Source: Paraburkholderia antibiotica (lineage in GTDB: Bacteria > Pseudomonadota > Gammaproteobacteria > Burkholderiales > Burkholderiaceae). From it: 64,000 nucleotides of DNA. The notes under the pieces are model-generated. The model had not been told where the DNA came from and made no database searches. It saw only the letters and a list, made by a program, of their open reading frames with translations. This document shows, one piece after another, positions 1 to 9,561 of this stretch. Each line of letters begins with the position of its first letter. The stretch's first letter is position 1. Position numbers and translations under genes: made by a program. The DNA lies in assembly GCF_012927125.1 (NCBI RefSeq), contig NZ_JABBFZ010000001.1, forward strand, positions 186,001 to 250,000, in the 5' to 3' direction.

Positions 1-534
1 AAGCCGGTTCCATGTCGACAAGCGGCAAACGGCCAGCAGGCGTTTGCGCTCGGCGTCGTCCAGAAAGCGCACGCGCTCGTTGTTCATCGTCAGCCCGGGT
101 ACCTCGCGGCACGGGTTCGTCCAGCCCTTGGGCATCAGGCGGCGGGTTTTTGCAAAACCGAGGACGGCGGAAAGCACGGCCTTTGCCTTGTTGATCGAGC
201 CGGGTTTCGGTAGGCCGAGTTCGCGATAGAGCATCGCGCCGTTGTCATCCTTGCCGATGAAGCGTCGCACAGGCGTGGCGGCCCAATCGTCAAGCGCATC
301 GGCTACGGCGTCGCCGTCCACATCGCACGCAATCCAGCCATCAAGGTATTGGGTCCAGCGGCGGACAATCTGAGCGCGTGACGGATCGCGGCCTTGATAG
401 GCGGCTTCGTAAGCGGAGGCAAGTTCGGAGAAGGAGATTCGCCGCCTGTCCGGCGCACCGATGGCGCGAACAGGGGCGATTTCGTAGGCGGTTGCAGATG
501 AAGCGCGAACGATTTTACGGCTTGACGTGGACAT
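1..534 (-). CDS. Tyrosine-type site-specific integrase, N-terminal part (runs off the window)
   Basis: The reading frame is open from an ATG at 534 down to base 1, giving 178 residues with no stop, so the C-terminal catalytic domain lies outside the window. The last visible part, ending NNERVRFLDDAERKRLLAVC, is the typical linker and start of the catalytic domain in phage and island integrases; the part before it looks like the SAM-like core-binding domain. The Arg-His-Arg-Tyr catalytic residues cannot be seen. The gene begins about 70 bp past the 3' end of a tRNA-Thr gene on the same strand, the classic position of an integrase that uses the tRNA 3' end as its attachment site. The ribosome binding site is weak. 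Confidence 0.85.
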   Translation of the reverse strand, partial: MSTSSRKIVRASSATAYEIAPVRAIGAPDRRRISFSELASAYEAAYQGRDPSRAQIVRRWTQYLDGWIACDVDGDAVADALDDWAATPVRRFIGKDDNGAMLYRELGLPKPGSINKAKAVLSAVLGFAKTRRLMPKGWTNPCREVPGLTMNNERVRFLDDAERKRLLAVCRLSTWNRL

Positions 535-605
535 AACAGACCCCATGAGAGCAACGCATTCGTTTGCTGTACATGGGGGCGTGGAAGCCTCGCCAGTATT
601 GGTTT

Positions 606-681
606 TGGTGCCGGAAAGAGGAATCGAACCCCCGACCTTCGCATTACGAATGCGCTGCTCTACCGTCTGAGCTATTCCGGC
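606..681 (-). tRNA. tRNA-Thr (anticodon CGT)
   Basis: Read on the minus strand the gene starts GCCGGAATAGCTCAG and ends with the T-arm GGTTCGATTCC, the acceptor strand TTCCGGC, discriminator A and an encoded CCA (608–606). All four cloverleaf arms pair, and the anticodon loop TTCGTAA gives anticodon CGT, reading ACG codons (Thr). It lies between fbp and the integrase, and its 3' end is the likely attachment site of the element on the left. Confidence 0.95.
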
Positions 682-755
682 ATCAGGAGAAACGAGATTA
701 TAGGGACTTCCGTATCGATCTGACAAGCCCCTATAAGCATTTTTTTATTTCGAGA

Positions 756-1772
<1,017 letters not shown>

Positions 1773-1935
1773 TGCTGTACTCCGGAGAGGCAAAAAGAAT
1801 ATTGGGATTTTAACCGGTCGACGTGTCGGCTCCGTGCTTTGGGCCGCGTAGCGCGTCGGATGCCGGCATCGGGTGACGACGAGGGCGGCGCGCCGCGCTG
1901 TGCAAGCGGGTGTGGCGCGCCGCCTGCGGTTACGC

Positions 1936-1969
1936 AAAAAAAGCCGGCCACGCGTGCCGGCTTCTTTTC
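1936..1969 (-). terminator. Rho-independent terminator after pepN
   Basis: The inverted repeat AAGCCGGC/GCCGGCTT is followed on the minus strand by a run of seven T. It lies between the end of pepN (2066) and the start of fbp (1772), so it should end the pepN transcript. The plus-strand tail is T-rich too, so it may work both ways. Confidence 0.8.
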
Positions 1970-2065
1970 AGAACGGATCGGACGGTTGGGGGCCGCGTGG
2001 CGTGGCGCGGAGCAGAGCGGGGCACCGCACCCGCTCTGCTCCCGCACTTGTCACTTACCTGCGAG

Positions 2066-4768
2066 TCACCCCAGCGCTTTCTCGACGATCTCGCGCACAT
2101 CGCGCGATTTCACCTGCGCGGCGACCTTCTCGAGCGCCGCGCGCATCCGGTCGCGCAGCGCCGGCGTGAAGCGGCGCCACAGTTCGAGCGAGCGCGCGAG
2201 GCGGGCAGCCACCTGCGGATTGAGCGAGTCGAGCGCGATTACCTGGTCGGCCCAGAACGCGTAGCCCGAGCCGTCTTCGGCGTGGAACTGCGCGGGATTG
2301 GCCGCGCAGAAGCTGAAGATCAGCGAACGCGCGCGATTCGGGTTTTTCAGGTTGAACGCCGGATGCGTCATCAGCCTGCGCACCGTGTCGATCACCGGCT
2401 GCTGCGCGCTGCCGCGCTGCGTGGCCTGCAGTGCGAACCATTTGTCGATGACAAGCGGCTCGTTCTCGAAGCGGCGATAGAAGTCGTCGAGCGCGTGCTG
2501 CGCATCGGGGCTGCCGCCTTGCTGGGCGCCAGCGTTGAGCAACGCGGAGAGGGCCGCCGCGCGGTCGGTCATGTTGTTCGCGGTTTCGTACTGCGCGGCC
2601 GCGAGGCGCACCGCGTCGGCGGGATTGTCGAGCTCGGTCAGGTACGACAGCGCGAGATTCTTCAACGCGCGATGACCCGCCGCCTCCGGCGTCGCTTTAT
2701 ACGCGCCCGGCGTGCGATGCTGCTCGTAGACCTTCAGCCAGTCGTCGTGCAGCGCATTGGCGAGGCGTTTGCGCACGAACTGCCGTGCCGCGTGGACCGC
2801 CGCCGGATTCGATTCGGCCATCTGCTCGGCCAGATAGGACTCGGACGGCAGCATCAGCGCGAGCTCGCGGAATGCCGGCGACAACGTCTCATCAGTCAGC
2901 ACGCGCGCGAACGCGGCGACCACCGAGTCGTCGAGTTGCAGCGCCGAGCCCTTGGCCGCGCGCGCGGCAAGCGCGAGCAGCTCGCGCGTCGCGAGCCGCT
3001 GGCCGGCTTCCCAGCGGTTGAACGGATCACTGTCGTGCGCGAGCAGGAATGCGAGCTGGTCGGCGGTGTAGTCGTATTCGACGATCACCGGCGCCGAGAA
3101 ATTGCGCAGCAGCGACGGCAGCGGCTCCTCGGCGACGTCGACGAACGTGAAGGTCTGCTCGGTCTGCGTGAATTCGAGCACGCGCGTGGTCGACGCGGAC
3201 GGGGTCGTCTCGCCGTCGAGTTGCAGCAGCAGGTCGCGGCCGTCCTTGCCGATCAGGCCGATCGCGAACGGAATCAGCAGCGGTCCCTTCTGCGTTTCGC
3301 GCGCGGCCGGCGCGACCTCGCCGTAGCCCTGGCGCAGCGTCACGCTGTAGCGCCGTTGCGCGGCGTCGTAGCGTGTGCGTACCGACACGCGCGGCGTGCC
3401 GGCCTGGCTATACCAGCGCTCGAACTGCGCGAGGTCGCGGCCGTTCGCGTCGGCGAGCGCGTGACGGAAGTCGTCGCAGGTCACGGCCTGGCCGTCGTGG
3501 CGCTGGAAGTACAGGTCCATGCCCTTGCGGAAGCCGTCGCGGCCGAACAGCGTCTGATACATCCGGACGACTTCCGAGCCTTTCTCGTAGACGGTCATCG
3601 TGTAGAAGTTGTTGATCTCGACGTAGCTTTCCGGGCGCACCGGATGCGCCATCGGACCCGCGTCTTCGGCGAACTGCATCTGCCGCAGCACGCGCACGTC
3701 TTCGATGCGCTTGGTCGCGCGCGCGGCCTCGTCGCTGTTGCCGCCGCCGGCGGCCATGTCGGCCGAGAATTCCTGGTCGCGGAATACCGTCAGCCCTTCC
3801 TTCAGGCTCAGCTGGAACCAGTCGCGGCAGGTCACGCGATTGCCGGTCCAGTTATGGAAATACTCGTGGCCGACCACTGCCTCGATGTTCGCGAAGTCGG
3901 TGTCGGTCGCGGTTTCGGGGTTCGCCAGCACGTACTTCGTGTTGAAGATGTTGAGCCCCTTGTTCTCCATCGCGCCCATGTTGAAGTCGCTGACCGCGAC
4001 GATCATGAAGCGGTCGAGATCGAGTTCGAGCCCGAAGCGCCGTTCGTCCCACTGGATCGAATGGATCAGCGAATCCATGGCGTGACGGGTCTTGTCGAGA
4101 TCGTGCGGCTCGACCCACACCTGCAGCAGTTTTTCCTTGCCCGAGCTGGTCTTCACGCGCTCTTCGAGCGCGACCAGCTTGCCCGCGACCAGCGCGAACA
4201 GATAGCTCGGTTTCCTGAACGGATCTTCCCAGCGCGCGAAATGGCGGCCATCCGGCAGGTCGCCTTCTTCAAGCAGATTGCCGTTCGACAGCAGCACCGG
4301 ATAGTCGGCTTTGCTCGCGCGCAGCGTGACCGTGAAGCTCGCCATCACGTCCGGACGATCGAGGAAGTAGGTGATGCGGCGAAAGCCCTCGGCTTCACAC
4401 TGCGTAAAGAAGTTGCCGCTCGATACGTACAGGCCCGACAGCGTGGTGTTGTCCGCGGGGTTGCAGAGGCTCGTGAGCGTCAGCTCGAAGCTGTCCGGCA
4501 CGTTGTCGAGCAACAGGCCGTGCTCGTGCGGATGCGCGTTGGCGAACGGCTTGCCGTCGATTTCTGCGCTCACGAATTCGAGCTGTTCGCCCATCAGTTC
4601 GAGGTGCGCGGCGCGCGACGCCTCCGGGTTGCGGCGCACGCGCATCGTATTCCTGACGACCGTGCGGTCGGGGACCAGATCGAATTCCAGCGCGACGGTG
4701 TCGATCAGGAAGGCGGGCGGCGCGTAGTCGGCGCGGCGGATCACATTGGGCGTTGCGGTATCGGCCAT
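2066..4768 (-). CDS. pepN: Aminopeptidase N (M1 family, gluzincin)
   Basis: A 900-residue cytosolic zinc aminopeptidase that removes N-terminal residues from peptides in the last steps of protein turnover. The exopeptidase motif GAMENKGLN and the zinc site HEYFHNWTGN with its downstream glutamate in SLKEGLTVFRDQEFS are all present, near residues 260–320. Length matches the bacterial PepN family (about 870–900), and the C-terminal helical domain is complete. The start MADTATPNVIRRADY gives the expected N-terminal beta domain. It is transcribed alone, with a terminator downstream at about 1950. Confidence 0.97.
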   Translation of the reverse strand: MADTATPNVIRRADYAPPAFLIDTVALEFDLVPDRTVVRNTMRVRRNPEASRAAHLELMGEQLEFVSAEIDGKPFANAHPHEHGLLLDNVPDSFELTLTSLCNPADNTTLSGLYVSSGNFFTQCEAEGFRRITYFLDRPDVMASFTVTLRASKADYPVLLSNGNLLEEGDLPDGRHFARWEDPFRKPSYLFALVAGKLVALEERVKTSSGKEKLLQVWVEPHDLDKTRHAMDSLIHSIQWDERRFGLELDLDRFMIVAVSDFNMGAMENKGLNIFNTKYVLANPETATDTDFANIEAVVGHEYFHNWTGNRVTCRDWFQLSLKEGLTVFRDQEFSADMAAGGGNSDEAARATKRIEDVRVLRQMQFAEDAGPMAHPVRPESYVEINNFYTMTVYEKGSEVVRMYQTLFGRDGFRKGMDLYFQRHDGQAVTCDDFRHALADANGRDLAQFERWYSQAGTPRVSVRTRYDAAQRRYSVTLRQGYGEVAPAARETQKGPLLIPFAIGLIGKDGRDLLLQLDGETTPSASTTRVLEFTQTEQTFTFVDVAEEPLPSLLRNFSAPVIVEYDYTADQLAFLLAHDSDPFNRWEAGQRLATRELLALAARAAKGSALQLDDSVVAAFARVLTDETLSPAFRELALMLPSESYLAEQMAESNPAAVHAARQFVRKRLANALHDDWLKVYEQHRTPGAYKATPEAAGHRALKNLALSYLTELDNPADAVRLAAAQYETANNMTDRAAALSALLNAGAQQGGSPDAQHALDDFYRRFENEPLVIDKWFALQATQRGSAQQPVIDTVRRLMTHPAFNLKNPNRARSLIFSFCAANPAQFHAEDGSGYAFWADQVIALDSLNPQVAARLARSLELWRRFTPALRDRMRAALEKVAAQVKSRDVREIVEKALG

Positions 4769-5135
4769 GGCGTTCAGTGGTGGAGGATTCGAGCGATAGT
4801 CGAGTGGCCGCGCGCTAGCGGCGCGCGAGCCGGGTTTGTCGAGCCATTGTACAAAGCCTCGGGCGATCCGTGCGGAGGGAAGCGGGGCGGGGGGAAGGTA
4901 GCGGGTGAGCCGGCACGAGCGCGTCGACCGCGCGCAGCGACAAGAACCTTTTACCGACTCACGCGGTCAGCGTATTATCGGGCGCCGCGCGCGACGGCAA
5001 GCGGACGACGGCAGTCGGCGCGGCGTCGTCCGTGGGTCACGTCCCGTCATGGGAATAAGCGCGGTCCCCGTGCGTTTAACTGAACACGTTCAATCAAAGC
5101 AATCCGGGGCTTTACGAAGCTTCACGAGGTAGACC
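4769..5135. other. Intergenic region between divergent pepN and the DUF4136 lipoprotein gene
   Basis: These 367 bases must hold the promoters for both divergent genes. I see a GAGG ribosome binding site 7 bases before the plus-strand ATG at 5136 and a more AT-rich stretch at about 5070–5115. No convincing promoter hexamer pair, RNA or protein-coding signal stood out. Confidence 0.5.
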
Positions 5136-5843
5136 ATGAACATCGATCGATGGACCCGCCGCATCGCGCTGCTGTTCGTTGCGCTGACGGCGCTGCTGTC
5201 CGGTTGCACGACCTACGTGACGACCCAGGTCACCGCGTTCTCGGCGTGGAGCGGCAGCGACGCAACCCGCACTTATGCGTTCACGCGGCGCGACGATCAG
5301 CAGAACAATCTGGAACTGAGCGCGTACGAGCGGATCGTCGCCAATGAACTCGCGGTGCATTCGTTCCGCGAAGTCGCGCGCAATGACGCGCGCTATCTGG
5401 TCGAACTCGCGTATGGAATCCGCTCGGACATCGTGACGGTCGCCGAGCCGGTCTACTACAACCCGTGGCCCGGTCCGTACTGGGGTCGTCGGCCGTTCGA
5501 TCCGTGGGGCCCGTGGGGGCCATTCCCGGCGACCTACGTGAACCAAAGCTATCCGGTGTTCACGCATCTGCTCGGCGTGCGGATCACCGAGCGCGCGAGC
5601 GGCAACGAGGTCTACAACGTGACGGCGCGCAATTTCGGCGGCGAGTCGTCGCTGGTGCGGGCAATGCCTTATCTCGCGCGTAGCGCGCTGGCCGATTTCC
5701 CGCTGGCCAACGGCGCCGTGCATACGGTGAAAATTCCGGCCGGCGGCGCGGGGCCCGGCGTCAACGAGGTGTCGCTGCCGGCTGCTACGCCGGGCGGCGC
5801 GTCGGCGCCGGCGGCTGCGTCGGGGGCGAAAGCCGGGCAGTAA
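5136..5843 (+). CDS. DUF4136-family outer-membrane-type lipoprotein
   Basis: The 235-residue product begins with a basic n-region, a hydrophobic stretch and a canonical lipobox LLSGC (Cys24), so it should be lipidated and anchored in the envelope. The body (about residues 25–200) has the DUF4136 pattern, with FSAWSGSDATRTYAF near the start and an aromatic/proline-rich centre (YYNPWPGPYWG). The last 35 residues are Ala/Gly/Pro-rich and probably unstructured. DUF4136 proteins have no established biochemical role. It stands alone, with a GAGG ribosome binding site and a strong terminator after it. Confidence 0.85.
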   Translation: MNIDRWTRRIALLFVALTALLSGCTTYVTTQVTAFSAWSGSDATRTYAFTRRDDQQNNLELSAYERIVANELAVHSFREVARNDARYLVELAYGIRSDIVTVAEPVYYNPWPGPYWGRRPFDPWGPWGPFPATYVNQSYPVFTHLLGVRITERASGNEVYNVTARNFGGESSLVRAMPYLARSALADFPLANGAVHTVKIPAGGAGPGVNEVSLPAATPGGASAPAAASGAKAGQ

Positions 5844-5898
5844 CCGGGTAGTAGATCGTGTAGCAGGTGGCGTCGTTGGCAGGAGTTGACGTCATACG

Positions 5899-5940
5899 GC
5901 AAAACGGCCCGGCAGGGATGACCTGCCGGGCCGTTTTGTT
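5899..5940. terminator. Strong bidirectional terminator
   Basis: A long perfect stem (AAAACGGCCCGGCAGG against CCTGCCGGGCCGTTTT) with a short loop, A-run before and T-run after. It follows the DUF4136 gene (end 5843) and faces the convergent GDT1 gene (end 6077), so it can serve both. Confidence 0.9.
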
Positions 5941-6076
5941 TGCGCCGAGCGGCGCGTGCTGAGTACTGCCTACCGCGCAACGCGGCCGTGAGACCAGGTT
6001 GCCGGCGAGTCGTCTACGTCGCCAACGTCGCCCGCGAGTCGCCCCCGAGCCGAAGCAACCCCCGCCGCCGCCCCGC

Positions 6077-6649
6077 CTAGATCCCCATCCCGAACAACGC
6101 CATCGCGCCGAGCACGACGAACATCACGGCCGCAATGCCATGCACGAGCTTCGTCGGCAGACGATGCGCGAAGCGGTCGCCGAGCAGGATCGCCGGTACG
6201 TTGGCGATCATCATGCCGAGCGTCGTGCCGGCCACCACGCCGAAGAAATCGTGAAAGCGCGCGGCGAGCGCGATCGTCGCGATCTGCGTCTTGTCACCCA
6301 TCTCGGCGATGAAAAACGTCACGAGCGTCGTGCCGAACACGCCGAGGTGCGTGCGGTTGGTGTTGGCTTCCTCGTCGTCGAGCTTGTCGGGCACGAGGAT
6401 CCACAAGCCCATGCCGATGAACGACGCGGCCAGCGCCCAGCGCATGACGGTCGGGGTCAGCATCGAACCGAGCCAGGCGCCGAGCGCGCCGGCGCCCGCG
6501 TGATTGATCAGCGTCGCCGCGAGCACGCCGAGAATGATCGGCACCGGCTTGCGATAGCGCGCGGCCAGCACGAGCGACAGCAGTTGCGTCTTGTCGCCGA
6601 TCTCGGCGAGCGCGACCGCGCCGGTCGAAATGAGAAAAGCTTGAGTCAC
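6077..6649 (-). CDS. GDT1/TMEM165 (UPF0016) family membrane protein, probable Mn2+ exporter
   Basis: The protein has two homologous halves, each carrying the family signature E-x-G-D-(K/R)-(T/S): AEIGDKTQLL near residue 15 and AEMGDKTQIA near residue 115. It has six or seven predicted membrane segments and 190 residues, the normal bacterial length. Family members move Mn2+ and/or Ca2+, and bacterial ones protect from excess manganese. I chose the GTG at 6649 (preceded by GAGGAA) rather than an upstream ATG at 6805, because the upstream stretch is the leader RNA described next. That riboswitch supports a manganese role. Confidence 0.88.
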   Translation of the reverse strand: MTQAFLISTGAVALAEIGDKTQLLSLVLAARYRKPVPIILGVLAATLINHAGAGALGAWLGSMLTPTVMRWALAASFIGMGLWILVPDKLDDEEANTNRTHLGVFGTTLVTFFIAEMGDKTQIATIALAARFHDFFGVVAGTTLGMMIANVPAILLGDRFAHRLPTKLVHGIAAVMFVVLGAMALFGMGI

Positions 6650-6727
6650 GTTGAATGGATTCCTCGGGCCAGATGTGAACGAGCGACGACCCACGACACG
6701 CCGGGCCCTGTTGCGGCATGTGTGGAT

Positions 6728-6866
6728 CATCGGTCTCGCCAGGCCAGAGGCTGCGTCTGCCATGGCCATGCTGGCCAAGTCTGTTGACAGGCGCCCCCGC
6801 GTCACCCGCGCGACACACCGGCAAGGCGGTGCGGACAGGCTGCGGGGCGGCTACTCCCCAATGAGG
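6728..6866 (-). ncRNA. yybP-ykoY manganese riboswitch leader
   Basis: On the minus strand, before the GDT1 gene, the sequence carries the conserved elements of this class in order: TTGGGGAGTAGCC (about 6866–6850), GTCAACAGACTTGGCCAG in the middle, and CTGGCGAGACC (about 6742–6731). These form the two L1/L3 loops that meet to bind Mn2+. In known cases Mn2+ binding turns on exporter expression. Boundaries are approximate. The segment to the start codon (6727–6650) is free to form an expression platform that hides the GAGGAA site. Confidence 0.85.
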
Positions 6867-6871
6867 GGCGG

Positions 6872-6877
6872 AGTATA
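6872..6877 (-). promoter_or_regulatory. Probable -10 element (TATACT) for the riboswitch transcript
   Basis: TATACT on the minus strand lies just before the riboswitch start, at the right distance for transcription to begin at the first helix. No good -35 hexamer is present at 16–18 bp, so recognition may be weak or assisted. Confidence 0.5.
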
Positions 6878-7520
6878 ACAGGCCGATGCGAGCGGGTGCC
6901 GCAAATGTCGCGCGGCGGGTGCGCCGGGATCGTGCCGGGCTTGCGCCGGGTTGTGCCGGCGCAAGCCAGCTTGCACCGAGTCGTGCCGGGTTTGCGCGGA
7001 TAACCCGATCAACGGTTGAAGCGGTTTGTAACACTCGCACGGAAAGTTAAATGAAAGTTTCGCGTATCGCGCGCAAGTTTTGAGCGCTCACGAGCAGGAA
7101 AAATCGTTGCGAAAAAGCTCGCGATCCGAAAGCGGCGAGTCTCCAATAATCGTCCGGCGAAACCCCGCAAGCGCCGGTCCACGCGCCGTCGTCGGCTTTT
7201 TTGTCAATTCGTCTGACACTCTGTTGTTTTGGCGGCGCCGATACAGATGGATACGTCTTTTCTGGCTGATTTAATCCACAATATTCAGTATTATTCCGCC
7301 CACAAAAGGAGCCTGCGGGTCAAGATCAGACTAATTGTCAAAGGCGCCTAAATAATCGGGGCCAATTGCCGATAATCCTAAATCCTTATAAGACGACAGG
7401 TCGATCCCGGCTGGAAACCTCCCGATCCGCGCGGCGCTGCTCGCTGTGACGGCGGTGTATTCCGTCAGGCGTTTGAGCCTCTTTCCGTTTCTACCCGCGG
7501 TTTCTACGCGCGAACACCGT
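6878..7520 (+). promoter_or_regulatory. Intergenic region with candidate promoter of the aryl polyene operon
   Basis: This 640-bp stretch between the divergent GDT1 leader and the first APE gene holds no convincing gene. From about 7200 it is clearly more AT-rich than its surroundings. The best promoter pair I see is TTGCCG (7366–7371), a 16-bp spacer, then TATAAG (7388–7393), giving a leader of roughly 120 bases before the ATG at 7521. AT-rich promoter DNA before a horizontally spread pigment cluster suggests silencing by H-NS-like proteins, but this is inference. Confidence 0.4.
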
Positions 7521-8255
7521 ATGCCCGATCTGCACTGGACCATTCCGGTCGGTCGCTGGTCTAGCTGGCCGGCTACTGCATCTGCCGCACCCGATATCGG
7601 CTTTATCGAGCCGATCGTGCGGCGGCGTCTCAGCACGCTGTCCAAAGTGGCGCTCAAGGTCGCGCACGACTGTGTCGCGCAGGAACCGGTGTGCGTGGTG
7701 TTCGCGTCGCGTCACGGCGAGTTGCGCCGCACCACCGACATCCTGCGTTCGATCAGCGCCGGCGAGCCGGTCTCGCCGACCGCGTTCAGCCTGTCGGTGC
7801 TGAATGCGATGACCGGCGTGTTCGGCATCGCGCGCGGCGACCGCTCGGCGGCGAGCGCGGTGTCGGCCGGCGCCGAGACGCTCGGCTATGCGCTGCTCGA
7901 AGCCTATGCGCAGTATCAGACGCAGGCACAGACGCAAACCGCCACGCCGGTGCTGCTCGTGTACGCCGACGAACCGGCCGATCTCGCATACGGCACGATC
8001 GAAGACGAAGTGCAGGGCGGCGCGATCGCGTTGCTGCTGGACAAGGACGCGGCGGCTGGGCACATCGTGTGCTCTCTCACGCGCGGGCAGCCGCGGGACG
8101 ACGCGCAGGGCGATACCCGCACCGCCGCCGACTCCGCCGCCAGCTTCCCCACCCAAAGCCAGGCGCTGCTGCATTGCCTCGAAACCGGCCAGCCCGCGTG
8201 CTGGCAACGCGCCGGTGTGCGCTGGCACTGGAGGTGGCATGACCGCGCGGCTTGA
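7521..8255 (+). CDS. apeC: Aryl polyene chain-length factor (inactive ketosynthase-like, ApeC type)
   Basis: A 244-residue, single-domain ketosynthase-like protein. Where active ketosynthases have the nucleophilic cysteine, this one reads SAVSAGAETLG (about residues 112–122) with no Cys, and it is only about 60% of KS length, so it cannot condense by itself. In the Escherichia coli APE pathway the matching subunit ApeC pairs with the active KS ApeO as a KS:CLF heterodimer. Here the likely partner is the KS at 18955. The frame stays open to a GTG at 7446; I chose the ATG at 7521 because homologues start near the WSSW motif. Neither start has a strong ribosome binding site. Confidence 0.82.
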   Translation: MPDLHWTIPVGRWSSWPATASAAPDIGFIEPIVRRRLSTLSKVALKVAHDCVAQEPVCVVFASRHGELRRTTDILRSISAGEPVSPTAFSLSVLNAMTGVFGIARGDRSAASAVSAGAETLGYALLEAYAQYQTQAQTQTATPVLLVYADEPADLAYGTIEDEVQGGAIALLLDKDAAAGHIVCSLTRGQPRDDAQGDTRTAADSAASFPTQSQALLHCLETGQPACWQRAGVRWHWRWHDRAA

Positions 8256-9033
8256 TTACCTGTGGCGCCTGTGCGCGACCGGCATGGCTTTCGTCGTGTT
8301 CGGCGTGTGCGGCGTGCTGTTCTCGGTGCTGGTGTTTCCGCTCGCGTCGTTGTGGCCGCATCGGGCGTCGCGGCAGCGCGCGGTGACCGCCGTGATCCAC
8401 GGGTTTTTTCGCGCGCTCGTCGCGGTGTTGCAGCGCGTCGGCGTGATGACGCTGGACGTGCAGGGCGCGCAGGCATTGCGCGCGGGCGCTCCGGCGGTCG
8501 TCGTCGCCAATCATCCGACCTATCTCGACGTGATGGTCCTGCTGTCGCTGACGCCGCGCGCCTGCTGCGTCGTGAAGAACGCGCACTGGCGCAACCCGTG
8601 TTTTTGGGGCATTGTGCGTGCCGCCGAATACGTGAGCAACGCGGACGCCACCGAACTCGTCGACGCGGGCGCGCAGCAGCTCGCGGCCGGCTATACGATG
8701 ATCATTTTTCCCGAGGGCACACGCAGTCCCGCGCCGAACCGGCTGCACGCGTTCTCGCGCGGCTTCGCGCATATGGCGCTGAAGGCCGGCGCGCCGATCG
8801 TGCCGGTGCTGATGGATTGCGATCCGCCCGCGTTCACGCGGCAGATGCGCTGGTACGACGTGCCGGCGCGCGCGTTCCGGATGCGCGTGAACGTGCTCGC
8901 GCCGCTTGGCGTCGACGAACTCGCGGCCGCCGACACGACCCCGGCCATCGCGGCGCGCAGCGTCACGCATGCCGTCGAAGCCCACATTACCCAGCACCTG
9001 TTCGATTATGGATTCTTTAAAACTGGAAATTAA
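8239..9033 (+). CDS. apeD: Lysophospholipid-type 1-acyltransferase (PlsC fold, ApeD-like)
   Basis: The 264-residue protein has an N-terminal membrane segment (about residues 12–35) followed by the PlsC/LPLAT domain. The catalytic motif H-x4-D appears as NHPTYLD and the glycerophosphate-binding motif as FPEGTRS. In APE clusters such acyltransferases are thought to help attach the polyene to its lipid carrier; the exact acceptor is unknown. The ATG at 8239 has a GGAGG site 5 bases upstream and overlaps the end of apeC; its own 3' end overlaps the first ACP gene. Confidence 0.88.
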   Translation: MTARLDYLWRLCATGMAFVVFGVCGVLFSVLVFPLASLWPHRASRQRAVTAVIHGFFRALVAVLQRVGVMTLDVQGAQALRAGAPAVVVANHPTYLDVMVLLSLTPRACCVVKNAHWRNPCFWGIVRAAEYVSNADATELVDAGAQQLAAGYTMIIFPEGTRSPAPNRLHAFSRGFAHMALKAGAPIVPVLMDCDPPAFTRQMRWYDVPARAFRMRVNVLAPLGVDELAAADTTPAIAARSVTHAVEAHITQHLFDYGFFKTGN

Positions 9034-9307
9034 AAAGCTTCTGATCGAAGCACTCGATCTCGAAGACCTGAGCCCCGCCGATATCGACGACGACGCACCG
9101 TTGTTCGGTCCCGACGGCATCGGTCTCGACTCGATCGATGCGCTCGAAATCGGCATCGTGCTGCGCAAACAATACCAACTGACCATCGCGGCGAACGACG
9201 AACGCACGCGCGAGCACTTTCGCTCGATCAGCACGCTGGCCGCGCTGGTCGAGAGTCAGCGCGAAGCGGCGCAGGCTGCGAACGAAACCACCAGGAAGGG
9301 GGAATAA
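9008..9307 (+). CDS. apeE: Acyl carrier protein 1 of the aryl polyene pathway (ApeE type)
   Basis: A 99-residue carrier protein. The phosphopantetheine site is GLDSIDALE with Ser42, in a highly acidic helix-II region typical of ACPs. It starts inside the end of the acyltransferase gene (overlap 26 bp), so translation is probably coupled. In the characterised E. coli pathway two ACPs serve the polyketide synthase; this one is slightly longer than the usual 80 residues because of a polar C-terminal tail. It needs a phosphopantetheinyl transferase, which is not encoded in the window. Confidence 0.9.
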   Translation: MDSLKLEIKKLLIEALDLEDLSPADIDDDAPLFGPDGIGLDSIDALEIGIVLRKQYQLTIAANDERTREHFRSISTLAALVESQREAAQAANETTRKGE

Positions 9308-9309
9308 CC

Positions 9310-9561
9310 GTGTCCGAGACTGAGATCCTTGAGCGCATCCGCGCGATCTTTCAGGAGAACTTCGCGATCGAGCCGGAACGCGTGACGCCGCAGGCGCATC
9401 TGTTCGAAGACCTCGATCTCGACAGCATCGACGCCGTCGATCTGGCGATCAAGCTGCAGGAAATGACCGGTCGCCGCATCAAGCCGGAGGATTTCAAATC
9501 CGTGCGCACCGTCGGCGATGTGATCGGCGCGGTCGAATCGCTGCTCGCGGCGCAAGGCTGA
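9310..9561 (+). CDS. apeF: Acyl carrier protein 2 of the aryl polyene pathway (ApeF type)
   Basis: An 83-residue ACP with the phosphopantetheine motif DLDSIDAVDL (Ser39). It starts at a GTG two bases after the stop of the first ACP gene, with AAGGGGG upstream. Its length and layout match standalone FabD-type ACPs. Together with the preceding gene it gives the tandem, non-identical ACP pair that marks APE clusters; in the known pathway one carries the starter and growing chain and the other has a less clear job. Confidence 0.9.
   Translation: MSETEILERIRAIFQENFAIEPERVTPQAHLFEDLDLDSIDAVDLAIKLQEMTGRRIKPEDFKSVRTVGDVIGAVESLLAAQG

Noticed and set aside
1910..5083. Plus-strand open frame of over 1000 residues
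   Set aside because: It lies antisense to pepN, is rich in Arg, His, Val and Ala, and has no domain signs; such mirror frames are usual in very GC-rich genes.
6650..6805. N-terminal extension of the GDT1 protein
   Set aside because: This stretch is the riboswitch leader; the GTG at 6649 has a good ribosome binding site and gives the family length.
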